Below are positions 1-7,959 of a DNA stretch of 21,971 nt, piece by piece. The stretch lies in the IMG/VR virus record IMGVR_UViG_3300032242_001849, positions 1 through 21,971 of that record, one strand, 5' to 3'. The position numbers and the translations under genes are program-made. The stretch comes from a virus. Every line of letters starts with the position of its first letter. Position 1 is the stretch's first letter. Under the pieces are notes generated by a model. The model had not been told where the DNA came from, made no database searches, and worked only from the letters and a program-made list of their open reading frames with translations.

Positions 1-1
1 C

Positions 2-703
2 TGGGCATGGGGCAGGGGCGAGGAGGCCTGGCACATCTATGCGCAGGAGATCTGGGGCGACCCGTCGCAGCCGGAACTGTGGGAGCAGCTTGATGCGGTG
101 CTGGAGACCAGGTGGGCGCGTGAGGGCGGTGGTGAGATGAAGCTGGCCCAGCTGGCGATCGACTCAGGCCACATGGCCCATGAGGTTTACGCCTACTGCA
201 GGGCCAGGAAGTCTCAGGGTGTGGTGCCAATCAAGGGCGCCAGCGTGCGCGGCAAGCCCCCGATCGGGAAAGGCACGCCGGTGGACATCAACCGCCGCAA
301 CCAAGCCACGATCAAGGGCGGCGCCATGCTTTACCAGGTCGGCACCGACACGATCAAGGCCACGCTCTACGCCAGGCTGCGCCACGCCAACCCAGGCCCG
401 GGTTACATCCACATCGGCGAAGCGGCGACCGATCAGTTCCTGCAGCAGCTCACTCCTTGGAAATTGCAGACCCGCTACGTCAAGGGCCAGCCGGTGCGGG
501 ACTGGGTGAAGGCCAGCAAGGACCGCGACGAGTTCGGGGATTGCACGGTCTACAGCTATGCCGCCCTGCAGCTCCTGGCCCGCCGCTACAACCGGGCGAC
601 GATGTGGGATCAGCTGGAGGCTGCAGCCAGGGCCGGCGCCCCCCAGCGGCCAGCACGGCAGGCGCCCCCACCGCAGCGCTCGTCATTCCTGACGAACTGG
701 TGA
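2..703 (+). CDS. Phage terminase large subunit, GpA type, C-terminal part
   Basis: This is the ATP-driven DNA packaging motor and headful/cos nuclease that acts at the portal. The reading frame is open to the left edge, so only about 233 C-terminal residues of a protein usually 600 or more long are present. The fragment covers the nuclease domain: WAWGRGEEAW and GDPSQPELWEQL at the start resemble the RxWGRGEESW...GDPS.PEVW block of lambda GpA-like proteins. IDSG followed by HEVYAYCR gives the first acidic nuclease strand, and DCTVYSYAALQLL near the end matches the usual DCRVYA.AAL helix. The tail is rich in Pro, Ala and Arg. The next gene, the gpW-like protein, starts 24 bases downstream, as in lambda-like head modules. 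The ATPase domain and the small subunit would lie outside the window to the left. The family call is from motif memory and is firm. Confidence 0.9.
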   Translation, partial: WAWGRGEEAWHIYAQEIWGDPSQPELWEQLDAVLETRWAREGGGEMKLAQLAIDSGHMAHEVYAYCRARKSQGVVPIKGASVRGKPPIGKGTPVDINRRNQATIKGGAMLYQVGTDTIKATLYARLRHANPGPGYIHIGEAATDQFLQQLTPWKLQTRYVKGQPVRDWVKASKDRDEFGDCTVYSYAALQLLARRYNRATMWDQLEAAARAGAPQRPARQAPPPQRSSFLTNW

Positions 704-727
704 GATCAGAATCCCTAGCCTGATGCC

Positions 728-1306
728 ATGACGATCCCGCTCCAGTTCAGGGCCGGCGATACGGTGCAGTGGCGCAACCTGCCGACTGCAGACGCGCTCG
801 GCAACCCGATCACAGCCGCTGACGGCTGGAGCCTGGCCACTTACTTCCGCAGCCAGGCCACCGGCGCCGGCGGGGTGACGGTGGCAGCCACGACGGTGGG
901 TCAGGCATGGGAATCAACGCTCAGTGCCAGCGCATCGCTGGCCATGACAGTCGGCGCCTGGTATTGGCAAACCAGGGCCAGCAAGGGCAGCGAAGCGCAC
1001 ACCCTGGCCAGCGGCACCAGCAAGGTGCTGGCCGCCATGAGCTACAGCGGCAGCGCCGCCAGCTTTGACGGGCGCACACAGTCTCAGATTGACCTGGAGG
1101 CGGTGCAGGCCGCTATCCGCGCCGTGCTTGCCGGCGGTGCGGTGCGGCGCTACATGATCGGCGGCCGGCAGCTGGAGCGGTTCAGTCTGGCCGAGCTGAT
1201 TGATCTGGAATCGCGCCTCAAGGCCCGAGTGTCGCGTGAGCTGGCGGCCGAGCGGGTCGCCAATGGCCTGGGCAATCCCGGCAGCACCTTTGTGAGGTTC
1301 GTCTGA
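728..1306 (+). CDS. gpW-like head-tail joining protein with an N-terminal beta domain
   Basis: The 192-residue protein has two parts. Residues 1-110 are beta-rich (FRAGDTVQWRNLP, then ASLAMTVGAWYWQTRASKG) and resemble the Ig/BppU-like accessory domains often found in phage structural proteins. Residues 112-192 follow the pattern of lambda gpW: an N-terminal helix (LEAVQAAIRAVLAGGAVR), a short hairpin (MIGGRQLERFS) and a second helix (LAELIDLESRLKARVSREL). gpW closes the head after packaging and prepares the connector for the tail. The position between terminase and portal is where gpW sits in lambda. The stop overlaps the portal start by one base (TGATG), which suggests translational coupling. 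The gpW assignment is inferred from pattern and position; the role of the N-terminal domain is unknown. Confidence 0.7.
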   Translation: MTIPLQFRAGDTVQWRNLPTADALGNPITAADGWSLATYFRSQATGAGGVTVAATTVGQAWESTLSASASLAMTVGAWYWQTRASKGSEAHTLASGTSKVLAAMSYSGSAASFDGRTQSQIDLEAVQAAIRAVLAGGAVRRYMIGGRQLERFSLAELIDLESRLKARVSRELAAERVANGLGNPGSTFVRFV

Positions 1307-2874
1307 TGGCGTTTGGTCTGGGCTTCTCGATTCGTGAGCGACTGGGCCTGAAGGCTCCGGCGACGGCAGCGCCACGACGGCGCATGTATGGCGGCGCCAT
1401 GCTCGGCCGCCTCACATCGGACTGGGTGACCAGTGGCACCAGCCAAGACGCAGAGGTGCGCGGCAGCGCCCGCACGCTTCGCTTTCGCGCACGCCAGCTG
1501 GTCCGGGACAACGACTATGCGAAGAACGCCGTCCGCAAGCTCACCGACAACGTGGTGGGCCAGGGCGTGCAGTTCCAGAGTCAGGTGCGCATGCAGCGCG
1601 GCGGTGGCCGGCTTGATTCGACGATCAACGACAACATTGAAAGCCGTTGGGCCGAGTGGAGCCGAAAGGATTCGGCCGATGTGGCCGGCCTGCTGTGCTT
1701 CAACGACATCGAACGGCTGGCCTATGCCTCGGTGGTCGAATCGGGTGAAGTATTCATCCGCTTGATCCGTCAGTCCGTGGGCCGCTCAGCGGTGCCGCTG
1801 ACGCTCCAGGTGCTGGAAGCGGACATGCTGGACGACAACTGGAACGGCACCAGCGACGAAGGCAACGAGATCAGGATGGGCGTCGAGGTTGACATCAACA
1901 GCCGCCCTGTGGCGTACCACTTCTTCCCCCGCCACCCAGGCGACTATCAGTACGGCCAGAAGGCCAATCCGTACCGCAAGCGGATCAGGGTGCCAGCGGC
2001 CGAGATCATCCACCTGTATCACGTTGAGCGGCCCGGCCAAACCCGTGGCATCACGCGCTTTGCCTCGGCGCTGTCGCGGCTGCACATGCTGGATGGTTAC
2101 GCAGATTCGGAACTGGTGGCGGCTCGCGCCGGCGCCGCGCTGATGGGCTTCATCCAGTCGCCTGAAGGTGATTTGACCGGCTTCTCTGATGGCGTGCAAG
2201 ATCAGCAGCAGGTGGTCGATTGGGCGCCAGGCCAGTGGAAATATTTGAGCCCGGGGGAAACGGTCAACGTGCCGCAGCTCAACCGGCCGACCACGTTTGA
2301 GCCGTTCGTGCGGGCCTGCCTGCGCAGCATTGCCGTAGGGGTGGGCGTGCCGTATTTCAGCCTGTCCGGTGACGCCAGCCAAACCAACTACAGCAGCGCG
2401 CGCCTGGAGTTGATCGAGGCCCGCGACGGTTATCGCGTCGAGCAGTACTGGCTGATCGAGAACCTGCACCAGCGGGTCTTTGATGCCTGGCTTGACATGG
2501 CCGTGCTCAGTGGCGCGCTCAACCTGCCGGGCTATGACACCGACCCCAGCCGTTACAGCCAGCCGCGGTGGTTGCCGCGCGGTTGGGCCTGGGTGGATCC
2601 GCAAAAGGAAGTGGCCAGCTACAAGGAAGCCGTCAGGTGCGGCTTCATGTCGCAGGGCGATGTGGTGGCCCAAGGTGGCGGCGACCTCGAGGAGCTGTTC
2701 ACCGCTCGTCAGCGGGAGCTGGAGCTGGCCGCCGAACTGGGCCTGGTGTTTGACATCGACCCGGCTCAGGTTGACGCCAAGGGCGCCGGCCAGGGCGCTC
2801 CAGCCAATCCGGCGCTGAGCGATCCCAGCCAGCAGGATCCGGCAACGCCGGATCAAGCAACTCAGTATTCCTAG
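1306..2874 (+). CDS. Phage portal protein, lambda GpB family
   Basis: The portal is the dodecameric ring at one capsid vertex through which DNA enters and leaves and to which terminase and head-tail connector dock. The 522-residue length is normal for the lambda-type portal family. Recognisable blocks include LRFRARQLVRDNDYAKNAVR near residue 60, the core VLEADMLDDN...GNEIRMGVEVD and PVAYHFFPRHPGDY. The clip/wing region IIHLYHVERPGQTRGI is followed by the conserved tail-ward stretch GVGVPYFSLSGDASQTNYSS. The C-terminus, rich in Pro, Gln and Asp, is typically disordered. The start at 1306 overlaps the previous stop by one base. Three bases separate its stop from the annotated GTG of the protease-capsid gene. 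The large minus-strand open frame beneath it is a shadow. Confidence 0.95.
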   Translation: MAFGLGFSIRERLGLKAPATAAPRRRMYGGAMLGRLTSDWVTSGTSQDAEVRGSARTLRFRARQLVRDNDYAKNAVRKLTDNVVGQGVQFQSQVRMQRGGGRLDSTINDNIESRWAEWSRKDSADVAGLLCFNDIERLAYASVVESGEVFIRLIRQSVGRSAVPLTLQVLEADMLDDNWNGTSDEGNEIRMGVEVDINSRPVAYHFFPRHPGDYQYGQKANPYRKRIRVPAAEIIHLYHVERPGQTRGITRFASALSRLHMLDGYADSELVAARAGAALMGFIQSPEGDLTGFSDGVQDQQQVVDWAPGQWKYLSPGETVNVPQLNRPTTFEPFVRACLRSIAVGVGVPYFSLSGDASQTNYSSARLELIEARDGYRVEQYWLIENLHQRVFDAWLDMAVLSGALNLPGYDTDPSRYSQPRWLPRGWAWVDPQKEVASYKEAVRCGFMSQGDVVAQGGGDLEELFTARQRELELAAELGLVFDIDPAQVDAKGAGQGAPANPALSDPSQQDPATPDQATQYS

Positions 2875-2877
2875 CCT

Positions 2878-4821
2878 GTGTCTATGGACAGAATCAAGCT
2901 CCCCAGCCTGACCCGTTCGGCGCAGATTGAAGCGTCGCAGATCGACGCGGAATCCCGCACGATCACGTTCCCGTTCAGCTCCACCTTTCCGGTGGATCGC
3001 TATTTCGGCTCCGAGGTGCTGAGCCATGACGCTGGCGCCGCAGACCTGAGCCGCCTGAACGATGGCGCACCCCTGCTGCTCAATCACGACCCAAACCAAC
3101 TGATCGGCGTGGTCGAGCGCGCCTGGGTTCAAGACGGCCGAGGCTATGCAACCGCCAAATTCAGCAGCAGCCCGATGGCGCAGCAGGCGCAGCGCGATGT
3201 GGCTGACGGCATCATGCGCAACGCATCATTCGGCTACCGGGTGATGGAGCTGACCGCTGGCGAACAGCGCGACGACGGCCAGCCGCAGACCTTCACCGCT
3301 GAGCGCTGGATGCCGTTTGAGGTGTCCCTGGTTTCGATCCCTGCTGACCCCACCGTCGGAATTGGCCGCGCAGCCAACGACGACGAGCAGGAGGTGCCCA
3401 TCCGGGCGCCTTCCACCATCGAGCCACAGGCCCGGGCCCCTGAGCCTGAGCCTGCTGTTCAGGAGGTCGCTGCCTCCACCCCTTCCCTTTCTTCCCCTGA
3501 AACCATGACCGACCTCAACATCGAGGCGGTGCGTTCTGAGGCAGCTGCCGCCGAGCGCACCCGCAACGCTTCCATCACCGCCCTGGGCAGCCGCCACGGC
3601 ATGGACGACCTGGCCCGCCAGTTTGTCGAATCCGGCCGCAGCGTCGAGGAGTTCCGCACCGCGATCCTCGACAAGCTGGGCGCCAAGCAGGAGCCGATTG
3701 ACCAGAGCTCCGGCTCGGTTGACCTGAATGCCAAGGAACAGCGCGAGTACAGCCTCGTGCGCGCCATCAATGCCGCAATCACCGGCAACTGGTCTGACGC
3801 TGGCCTTGAGCGCGAAGTGTCCGCTGAGATTGAGCGCAAGAGCGGCCGCGCTACCAGCGGCTTCTACATGCCCCACAACCTGGAGATGCGGGCGCCCTAT
3901 GCCGTGGGTGCCAGCAGCACCGGCGGCGCGCTGGTTGCCACAAACTTGCTGGCTTCCAACTTCATTGAGGTGCTGCGCAACAACGCGCTCATCATGAACA
4001 TGGGCCCGTCGCTGCTGACTGGCCTGGTTGGCAACGTGAGCCTGCCCCGTCAGACCGCTGCAACCGCCACTTACTGGGTGACGGAAGCAAGCAGCCTGAC
4101 TGAGGCCGAGGCCACCTTTGACACCGTGACCCTTTCGCCCAAGCAGATCGGCGCCCGCAGCCAATACAGCCGCCTGGCATTGGCTCAAACCACGCCGGAC
4201 ATTGAGCAGCTTGTGCGCAACGACCTGGCGAAGGTCATGGCCCTCGGCATCGACCTGGCCGCCATCAACGGCTCCGGTTCCAGCGGCCAGCCCACCGGCA
4301 TCCTCAACACCTCCGGCATCGGCTCGGTGGCGATGGGGACCAACGGCGCGGCCTTCACTGATGGCGCTTCTGGCTCCACCTCCGGCCTTGATCAACTGAT
4401 CAGCCTGGAGAGCAAGCTCGACATCGCCAACGCGCTAAACGGCAACCTTTATTACCTGACCAATGCCAAGGTAATTGCTAAACTCAAAGCCCTCAAAAAC
4501 GCCTACGGCGAATATCTCTGGACCGCCTCCGATGGCGTTACCACCACCGGCACCCCCGGCGGCGTGAACGGCTACGGCGTGATGCGCTCTAACCAGGTGC
4601 CCGCCACCCTCACTAAGGGCAGCGGCACTGCACTGAGCGCACTGATCTTCGGCAACTTCTCGGAGCTGCTGATCGGCATGTGGGGTGCCCTGGAGATCCT
4701 GCCGAACCCCTACGGCAGCGGCTACAACGCCGGCTCCGTGGACATCCGCGCCATGCAGACCTGCGACATCGCAGTGAAGCACGCGGCTTCGTTCGCGGCC
4801 ATCACCGACATCATCGCCTGA
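2878..4821 (+). CDS. Fused HK97-type prohead protease and major capsid protein
   Basis: One 647-residue frame carries two head proteins. Residues about 20-165 form a Herpesvirus/HK97-type (S78) prohead protease. His70 (LLLNHD), Ser117 (RNASFGY) and Glu148 (FEVSLVSIPAD) sit where the catalytic residues of that family lie. Residues 170-209 are a Pro/Glu-rich linker. From Met210 the chain continues with a charged helical delta-like scaffold domain (ERTRNASITALG...), then the HK97-fold capsid protein, with FYMPHNLEMR, the N-arm/E-loop region (LPRQTAATATYWVTEAS), LSPKQIGARSQYS and the P-domain helix. The GTG at 2878 and the ATG at 2884 (MDRIKL) are both possible starts; neither has a clear ribosome site. 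An internal ATG at 3505 (Met210) could make capsid alone, but lacks a nearby Shine-Dalgarno sequence. Self-cleavage of the fusion is the likely route to mature capsid. Confidence 0.93.
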   Translation: MSMDRIKLPSLTRSAQIEASQIDAESRTITFPFSSTFPVDRYFGSEVLSHDAGAADLSRLNDGAPLLLNHDPNQLIGVVERAWVQDGRGYATAKFSSSPMAQQAQRDVADGIMRNASFGYRVMELTAGEQRDDGQPQTFTAERWMPFEVSLVSIPADPTVGIGRAANDDEQEVPIRAPSTIEPQARAPEPEPAVQEVAASTPSLSSPETMTDLNIEAVRSEAAAAERTRNASITALGSRHGMDDLARQFVESGRSVEEFRTAILDKLGAKQEPIDQSSGSVDLNAKEQREYSLVRAINAAITGNWSDAGLEREVSAEIERKSGRATSGFYMPHNLEMRAPYAVGASSTGGALVATNLLASNFIEVLRNNALIMNMGPSLLTGLVGNVSLPRQTAATATYWVTEASSLTEAEATFDTVTLSPKQIGARSQYSRLALAQTTPDIEQLVRNDLAKVMALGIDLAAINGSGSSGQPTGILNTSGIGSVAMGTNGAAFTDGASGSTSGLDQLISLESKLDIANALNGNLYYLTNAKVIAKLKALKNAYGEYLWTASDGVTTTGTPGGVNGYGVMRSNQVPATLTKGSGTALSALIFGNFSELLIGMWGALEILPNPYGSGYNAGSVDIRAMQTCDIAVKHAASFAAITDIIA

Positions 4822-4838
4822 TCCTGTCGTCGTTTCCT

Positions 4839-4860
4839 GGGGCCGGTCTTCCGGCCCTTT
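4839..4860 (+). terminator. GC hairpin after the capsid gene (terminator or attenuator)
   Basis: GGGCCGG at 4840-4846 pairs perfectly with CCGGCCC at 4851-4857 around a TCTT loop, extended by a G-T pair and followed by TTTCCCT. The hairpin starts 18 bases after the capsid stop and ends 4 bases before the next start. The T run is short, so partial termination or mRNA 3'-end protection is more likely than full stop, because essential tail genes lie downstream. Confidence 0.6.
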
Positions 4861-4864
4861 CCCT

Positions 4865-5029
4865 ATGGCCCGTTTCAAGGTTCGCGCTGATTTCTTTGTC
4901 CATCAGGACGGCAAGGTGTTTGAGCCCGGCGCTGAGCTGGATCTCACCCCCGAGCAGTTCGAGCTGGTGGCACACCAAGTGGAGCTGCCGCCTGAACCCA
5001 AGCCCGCCCGCAAGGCCAAGGAGGGCTGA
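4865..5029 (+). CDS. Small hypothetical protein between capsid and head-tail joining gene
   Basis: This 54-residue frame begins MARFKVRADFFVHQDGKVFE and ends with PPEPKPARKAKEG. Its stop shares one base with the ATG of the next gene (TGATG), the junction style used throughout this operon, which is good evidence that it is real. The pattern of a short beta protein (KVRADFFV, GKVFEPGAEL, LTPEQFELV) with a basic, Pro-rich tail resembles the small proteins often encoded after phage capsid genes, whose role is unknown. It follows a hairpin by only four bases and has no visible Shine-Dalgarno sequence, so its translation may depend on reading through or unfolding that hairpin. Confidence 0.75.
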   Translation: MARFKVRADFFVHQDGKVFEPGAELDLTPEQFELVAHQVELPPEPKPARKAKEG

Positions 5030-5394
5030 TGTTCACCGAGGATCTCAGCGTCTTTCTCAACCTTGACGGCTTCGGCGTGCCAGTGGTCGCCGGGGCCGTT
5101 TCGGGCGTGGGGATCCTTGATCAAAACAGCGAGATCATCCTTGGCGGTGAGCTGACGGTGATCGACTACCTGTTGACCGTCCCAACGGCCACCTTTGGCG
5201 CTTTGACCTATGGCGACCTGGTGACCGTGGATGGGGTCAGCTACAAGGTCGAAACCCAGCCGCAGCGCTTCGATGATGGCGCGTTCTGCCGGGTGCCGTT
5301 GGTGAAGGCCGATCCTGATCCGGCGATTGATTACATCCTCGACGGCGGTGCCGCTGTGGCCGCTGGAACCATCTACGACGGCGGAGGAGCATGA
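5029..5394 (+). CDS. Head-tail joining (stopper) protein
   Basis: This 121-residue beta-rich protein opens with MFTEDLSVFLNLDGFGVPVV and contains GVGILDQNSEIILGG and GDLVTVDGVSYKVETQPQRFDDG. This is the typical layout of the short head-tail attachment proteins of the lambda gpFII type: an N-terminal helix, a conserved IFD/ILD turn, and a GD.V.V.G..Y.V hairpin. Such proteins form the ring that seals the portal and docks the tail. Its place directly after the capsid block supports this. It overlaps the preceding 54-residue gene by one base and the following fibre gene by four bases (ATGA). The fold assignment is from pattern memory. Confidence 0.75.
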   Translation: MFTEDLSVFLNLDGFGVPVVAGAVSGVGILDQNSEIILGGELTVIDYLLTVPTATFGALTYGDLVTVDGVSYKVETQPQRFDDGAFCRVPLVKADPDPAIDYILDGGAAVAAGTIYDGGGA

Positions 5395-6854
5395 GCCAAA
5401 CAATCCCCGCACGCATTGTCATCCGCCGCGACACGGCAGCAGCGTGGACCGCTGCAAACCCCGTGCTGCTCAGCGGCGAATGGGGTTTTGAGACGGATAC
5501 CAGGAAGCTCAAGATCGGCAATGGCTCCAGCGCCTGGAATGCGCTGAGCTACTACAGCACCGGCGGCGGTGGCGCCACGATCCTGACCGGCAGCGGTGCG
5601 CCATCAAGCGGCACCGGCGCCAATGGCGATGTCTACATCGACACCACCGCCTGGGAGATCTACGGCCCGAAGGCATCCGGCGCCTGGGGCACGGCGACCA
5701 GCCTGGTGGGCCCGGCTGGGGCTGCCGGAGCAGCAGGCACCAACGGCGCGAACGGCACAGCCGCCACGGTGGCGGTTGGCAGTGTCACCACGGGTGCGGC
5801 AGGCAGCTCCGCCAGCGTCAGCAACGCAGGCACATCCGGCGCGGCGGTCTTCAACTTCACCATTCCTCGCGGGGACACTGGAAGCGCAGGCGCTCAGGGT
5901 CCATCTGGACCAGCCGGAGCGGCGGGAAGCAACGGCACAGCCGCCACAGTCAGCGTTGGCAGTGTCAGCACTGGAGCGGCTGGATCGAGCGCCGTTGTCA
6001 CCAACGCAGGCACGAGCTCGGCGGCGATTCTGAATTTCACCATTCCTCGCGGCGACGCAGGCGCAGCAGGAGCCAACGGCACAAACGGCACGAACGGCAC
6101 AGCCGCCACGGTGGCGGTTGGCAGTGTCAGCACTGGAGCGGCTGGATCGAGCGCCGTTGTCACCAACGCAGGCACATCCGGCGCGGCGGTCTTCAACTTC
6201 ACCATCCCCCGTGGCGATACCGGGGCAACCGGCGCAACAGGCGCCACCGGCCCCGCTGGGCCTGTTGCTGGCAGCAGCGGCCAGCTTGTTTACAACAACG
6301 GCGGCACCGCCGCTGGGGCCTCGGTGGGCGGCGGTCTGACGCTTTCTGGTGGCGTGCTGTCAGCAAGCGGCGGCGGAGGGACCAAAACCTACGCCGTGTT
6401 CACCCCCAACCAGAACCAGCCGCCAAGCACGGCGTTTGCCACCTTCGACACCCGCAACAGCATCCTCAAGCTCGACTACGACGACACCACCAGCGAGAGC
6501 GGTGTGTTTGTCGGTGTGCTACCTGAAGCAGCTTCGCTGGGCTCAGGATTGATCGTGCGTCTGTGGTGGATGGCCAAGACGGCGACGAGCGGCAACGTCG
6601 TGTGGGGCGTGCAGTTTGAGAAGACTGGCACCGACAATGATGCAGATTCGTTCGACACAGCTGCCACCGGCACATCAGCAGCGAACGGAACCAGCGGGAT
6701 AGAGACGTTGGCCAGCATCACGATCACCGCGATTGACAGCCTGGCCGCTGGCGATCGGTTCCGCCTGAAGGTCTATCGCGATGCCGCCAATGCCAGCGAC
6801 ACCATGACAGGTGATGCAGAGCTTGTTGCCGTGGAAGTCAGGAGCGCGGCGTAA
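5391..6854 (+). CDS. Collagen-like phage fibre with Mtd-type N-terminal domain
   Basis: The 487-residue protein is a probable receptor-binding fibre. Residues 1-55 (PARIVIRRDTAAAW, LSGEWGFETDTRKLKIGNG) match the N-terminal attachment domain of Bordetella phage major tropism determinant-type fibres. From about residue 105 come Gly-X-Y collagen-like stretches (GPAGAAGAAGTNG, GPSGPAGAAG, GATGATGATGPAGP). These alternate with three copies of a 43-residue module that runs GTAATV...FTIPRGD. The C-terminal 155 residues (FATFDTRNSILKLDYDD onward) form a beta domain recurrent in phage fibres, probably trimeric. The start is preceded at close range by GGAGGAG. No C-type-lectin variable region is visible. 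Its place between head-tail joining and tail terminator genes is unusual for a fibre gene. Confidence 0.85.
   Translation: MSQTIPARIVIRRDTAAAWTAANPVLLSGEWGFETDTRKLKIGNGSSAWNALSYYSTGGGGATILTGSGAPSSGTGANGDVYIDTTAWEIYGPKASGAWGTATSLVGPAGAAGAAGTNGANGTAATVAVGSVTTGAAGSSASVSNAGTSGAAVFNFTIPRGDTGSAGAQGPSGPAGAAGSNGTAATVSVGSVSTGAAGSSAVVTNAGTSSAAILNFTIPRGDAGAAGANGTNGTNGTAATVAVGSVSTGAAGSSAVVTNAGTSGAAVFNFTIPRGDTGATGATGATGPAGPVAGSSGQLVYNNGGTAAGASVGGGLTLSGGVLSASGGGGTKTYAVFTPNQNQPPSTAFATFDTRNSILKLDYDDTTSESGVFVGVLPEAASLGSGLIVRLWWMAKTATSGNVVWGVQFEKTGTDNDADSFDTAATGTSAANGTSGIETLASITITAIDSLAAGDRFRLKVYRDAANASDTMTGDAELVAVEVRSAA
5754..6224 (+). repeat. Three direct copies of a 129-bp collagen-spacer module
   Basis: The units lie at 5754-5882, 5934-6062 and 6096-6224, each beginning GGCACAGCCGCCAC and ending in the codons for IPRGD plus two residues. 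They are separated by Gly-X-Y linkers of 51 and 33 bases. Units 2 and 3 share long identical blocks (GGCAGTGTCAGCACTGGAGC and neighbours), while units 1 and 3 share others (the GGCGCGGCGGTCTTCAACTTCACC core). This suggests recombination among copies rather than simple tandem divergence. Confidence 0.9.
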
Positions 6855-7495
6855 TGGCTTACAACTTTGTGCAGGCCAATGGTTCCAGGATTATTATCTC
6901 AAATCCTCTAGTTACTAGCGTACCAATTACGCTTTCAGCATGGATAAGGCGCGATGCAGTAGCAACGGAAACCAAAAGCATTTTTGTGCTTGCTGCGAGC
7001 AATGATGAGGTAAATGTTAGATTAACTAGTTCAAATACGTTGCAGGCGTACATGTTTTTTGCCGGTGGCGGCGGCTTTGCTGTAGCCACGAACGGAAATG
7101 TAATTGCAGCTAGTGCATGGACACATGTGGCGGCACGCTACAGTCTTAGCGGAAGCAGGCTAACAGTCTCCGCTTACGTCAACGGCGTTAAAGGTACTGA
7201 CGGCTCCTCAGCAGTTACTTTCTCTCAGGGGGCTTTTGTAGCCATGCAAATAGCGTCATACGGAGGAACCGCTGTATTCGGTGGCGACATTGCCGACGCA
7301 GGCGCCTGGAACTCCGCGCTTAGCGATACCGAGATTGTTTCACTATCACAAGGCATTAGCTGCAGAAACATAAAACCGCAAAGCCTAACATTTTACGCTC
7401 CACTGATTCGGAATCCTAATGACATACGGAACAACAGAACGCTAACGCTCGTCAACTCTCCCACTGTTTCCAACCACCCTCGCATCTACACATGA
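6854..7495 (+). CDS. LamG/concanavalin-like adhesin domain protein
   Basis: This 213-residue protein has the layout of a laminin-G-like (concanavalin A-fold) domain. It contains VPITLSAWIRRD, a loop region NEVNVRLTSSNTLQAYMFF-like, SAWTHVAARYSLSGSRLTVSAYVNGV, and IADAGAWNSALSDTEIVSLSQG, which are the WxHVA..Y and the GxI.D..W...LSD.EI signatures of that fold. Phages use such domains as carbohydrate- or surface-binding fibre tips. Its ATG overlaps the TAA of the collagen-like fibre (TAATG), and its stop overlaps the next start (ATGA). Base composition is visibly lower in G+C than its neighbours (27 of 60 G+C in the line starting at 6901), and codon choice is different, which points to separate acquisition. 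Confidence 0.75.
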   Translation: MAYNFVQANGSRIIISNPLVTSVPITLSAWIRRDAVATETKSIFVLAASNDEVNVRLTSSNTLQAYMFFAGGGGFAVATNGNVIAASAWTHVAARYSLSGSRLTVSAYVNGVKGTDGSSAVTFSQGAFVAMQIASYGGTAVFGGDIADAGAWNSALSDTEIVSLSQGISCRNIKPQSLTFYAPLIRNPNDIRNNRTLTLVNSPTVSNHPRIYT

Positions 7496-7947
7496 CGCTC
7501 CACTACCGCATCACGGACCCCGCCGATGTACGCGACCTTGGCGACTTGTTCGCCACATGGGTTAAAACAGGGAACCCCAAGGCCGACGACTGGGCAGAGC
7601 AGCCGCCAGCACCGGCCCCTGATGCCGCCTGGCAGGAAGGGGCCTGGGTGATTCCGCCACCGCCTGAGCCCACCGCTGACTGGGCACGCTTCAAGCGCAT
7701 CGCGCTCAACTCGGACACCTTGAACGGAATCATTGCCGCCGCCTACGGCTCGGTGCCGGTCGCTGCTGGCGCCCTGGCTTCGGCCCTGCTGCGTGCTGAA
7801 TCCGGGGATGTCAGCGATTTCGCGGACGCCTGGAAGAAGATCACAAGGGCTGTCGATGTCCCCGCCGAGGTGATCACCGGCTTCGTCGGCGTGGCCACGG
7901 CCTGCCAGCTCCCGGCGGATTTTGTGGCGGCGCTCTCGCCAAACTGA
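7492..7947 (+). CDS. Hypothetical protein of the fibre cassette
   Basis: This 151-residue protein is not recognised with confidence. Residues 1-60 hold several Trp residues in a Pro-rich setting (FATWVKTGNPKADDWAEQPP, AAWQEGAWVIPPPPEPTADW). Residues 65-151 look all-helical, with FKRIALNSDTLNGIIAAAYG and a helix around VPAEVITGFVGVATACQLPADF. A Trp/Pro-rich N-terminus joined to a helical bundle is seen in small proteins encoded just after phage fibre genes, including fibre assembly helpers. The four-base overlap with the LamG-like gene also suggests joint production. Base composition returns here to the high G+C of the rest of the operon. Confidence 0.7.
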   Translation: MTLHYRITDPADVRDLGDLFATWVKTGNPKADDWAEQPPAPAPDAAWQEGAWVIPPPPEPTADWARFKRIALNSDTLNGIIAAAYGSVPVAAGALASALLRAESGDVSDFADAWKKITRAVDVPAEVITGFVGVATACQLPADFVAALSPN

Positions 7948-7959
7948 GGACACGACCGC

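Noticed and set aside
1786-3132. Long minus-strand open frame (448 codons) beneath the portal and protease
   Set aside because: It is a shadow of high-GC plus-strand genes; residue content is His/Arg/Ala-rich without motifs, and the portal beneath is certain.
3461-3505. AGGAGGT inside the protease-capsid linker as a ribosome site for a separate capsid start
   Set aside because: It lies 37 bases before the internal ATG at 3505, too far for normal initiation, and no nearer in-frame start exists.
3226-4395. Minus-strand open frame (389 codons) within the protease-capsid gene
   Set aside because: Shadow of the capsid gene; low-complexity Gly/Ala/Val/His content.
5391-6854. Diversity-generating retroelement target suggested by the Mtd-type N-terminal domain
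   Set aside because: No reverse transcriptase, template repeat or C-type-lectin variable region is seen; the internal repeats are collagen-spacer modules.
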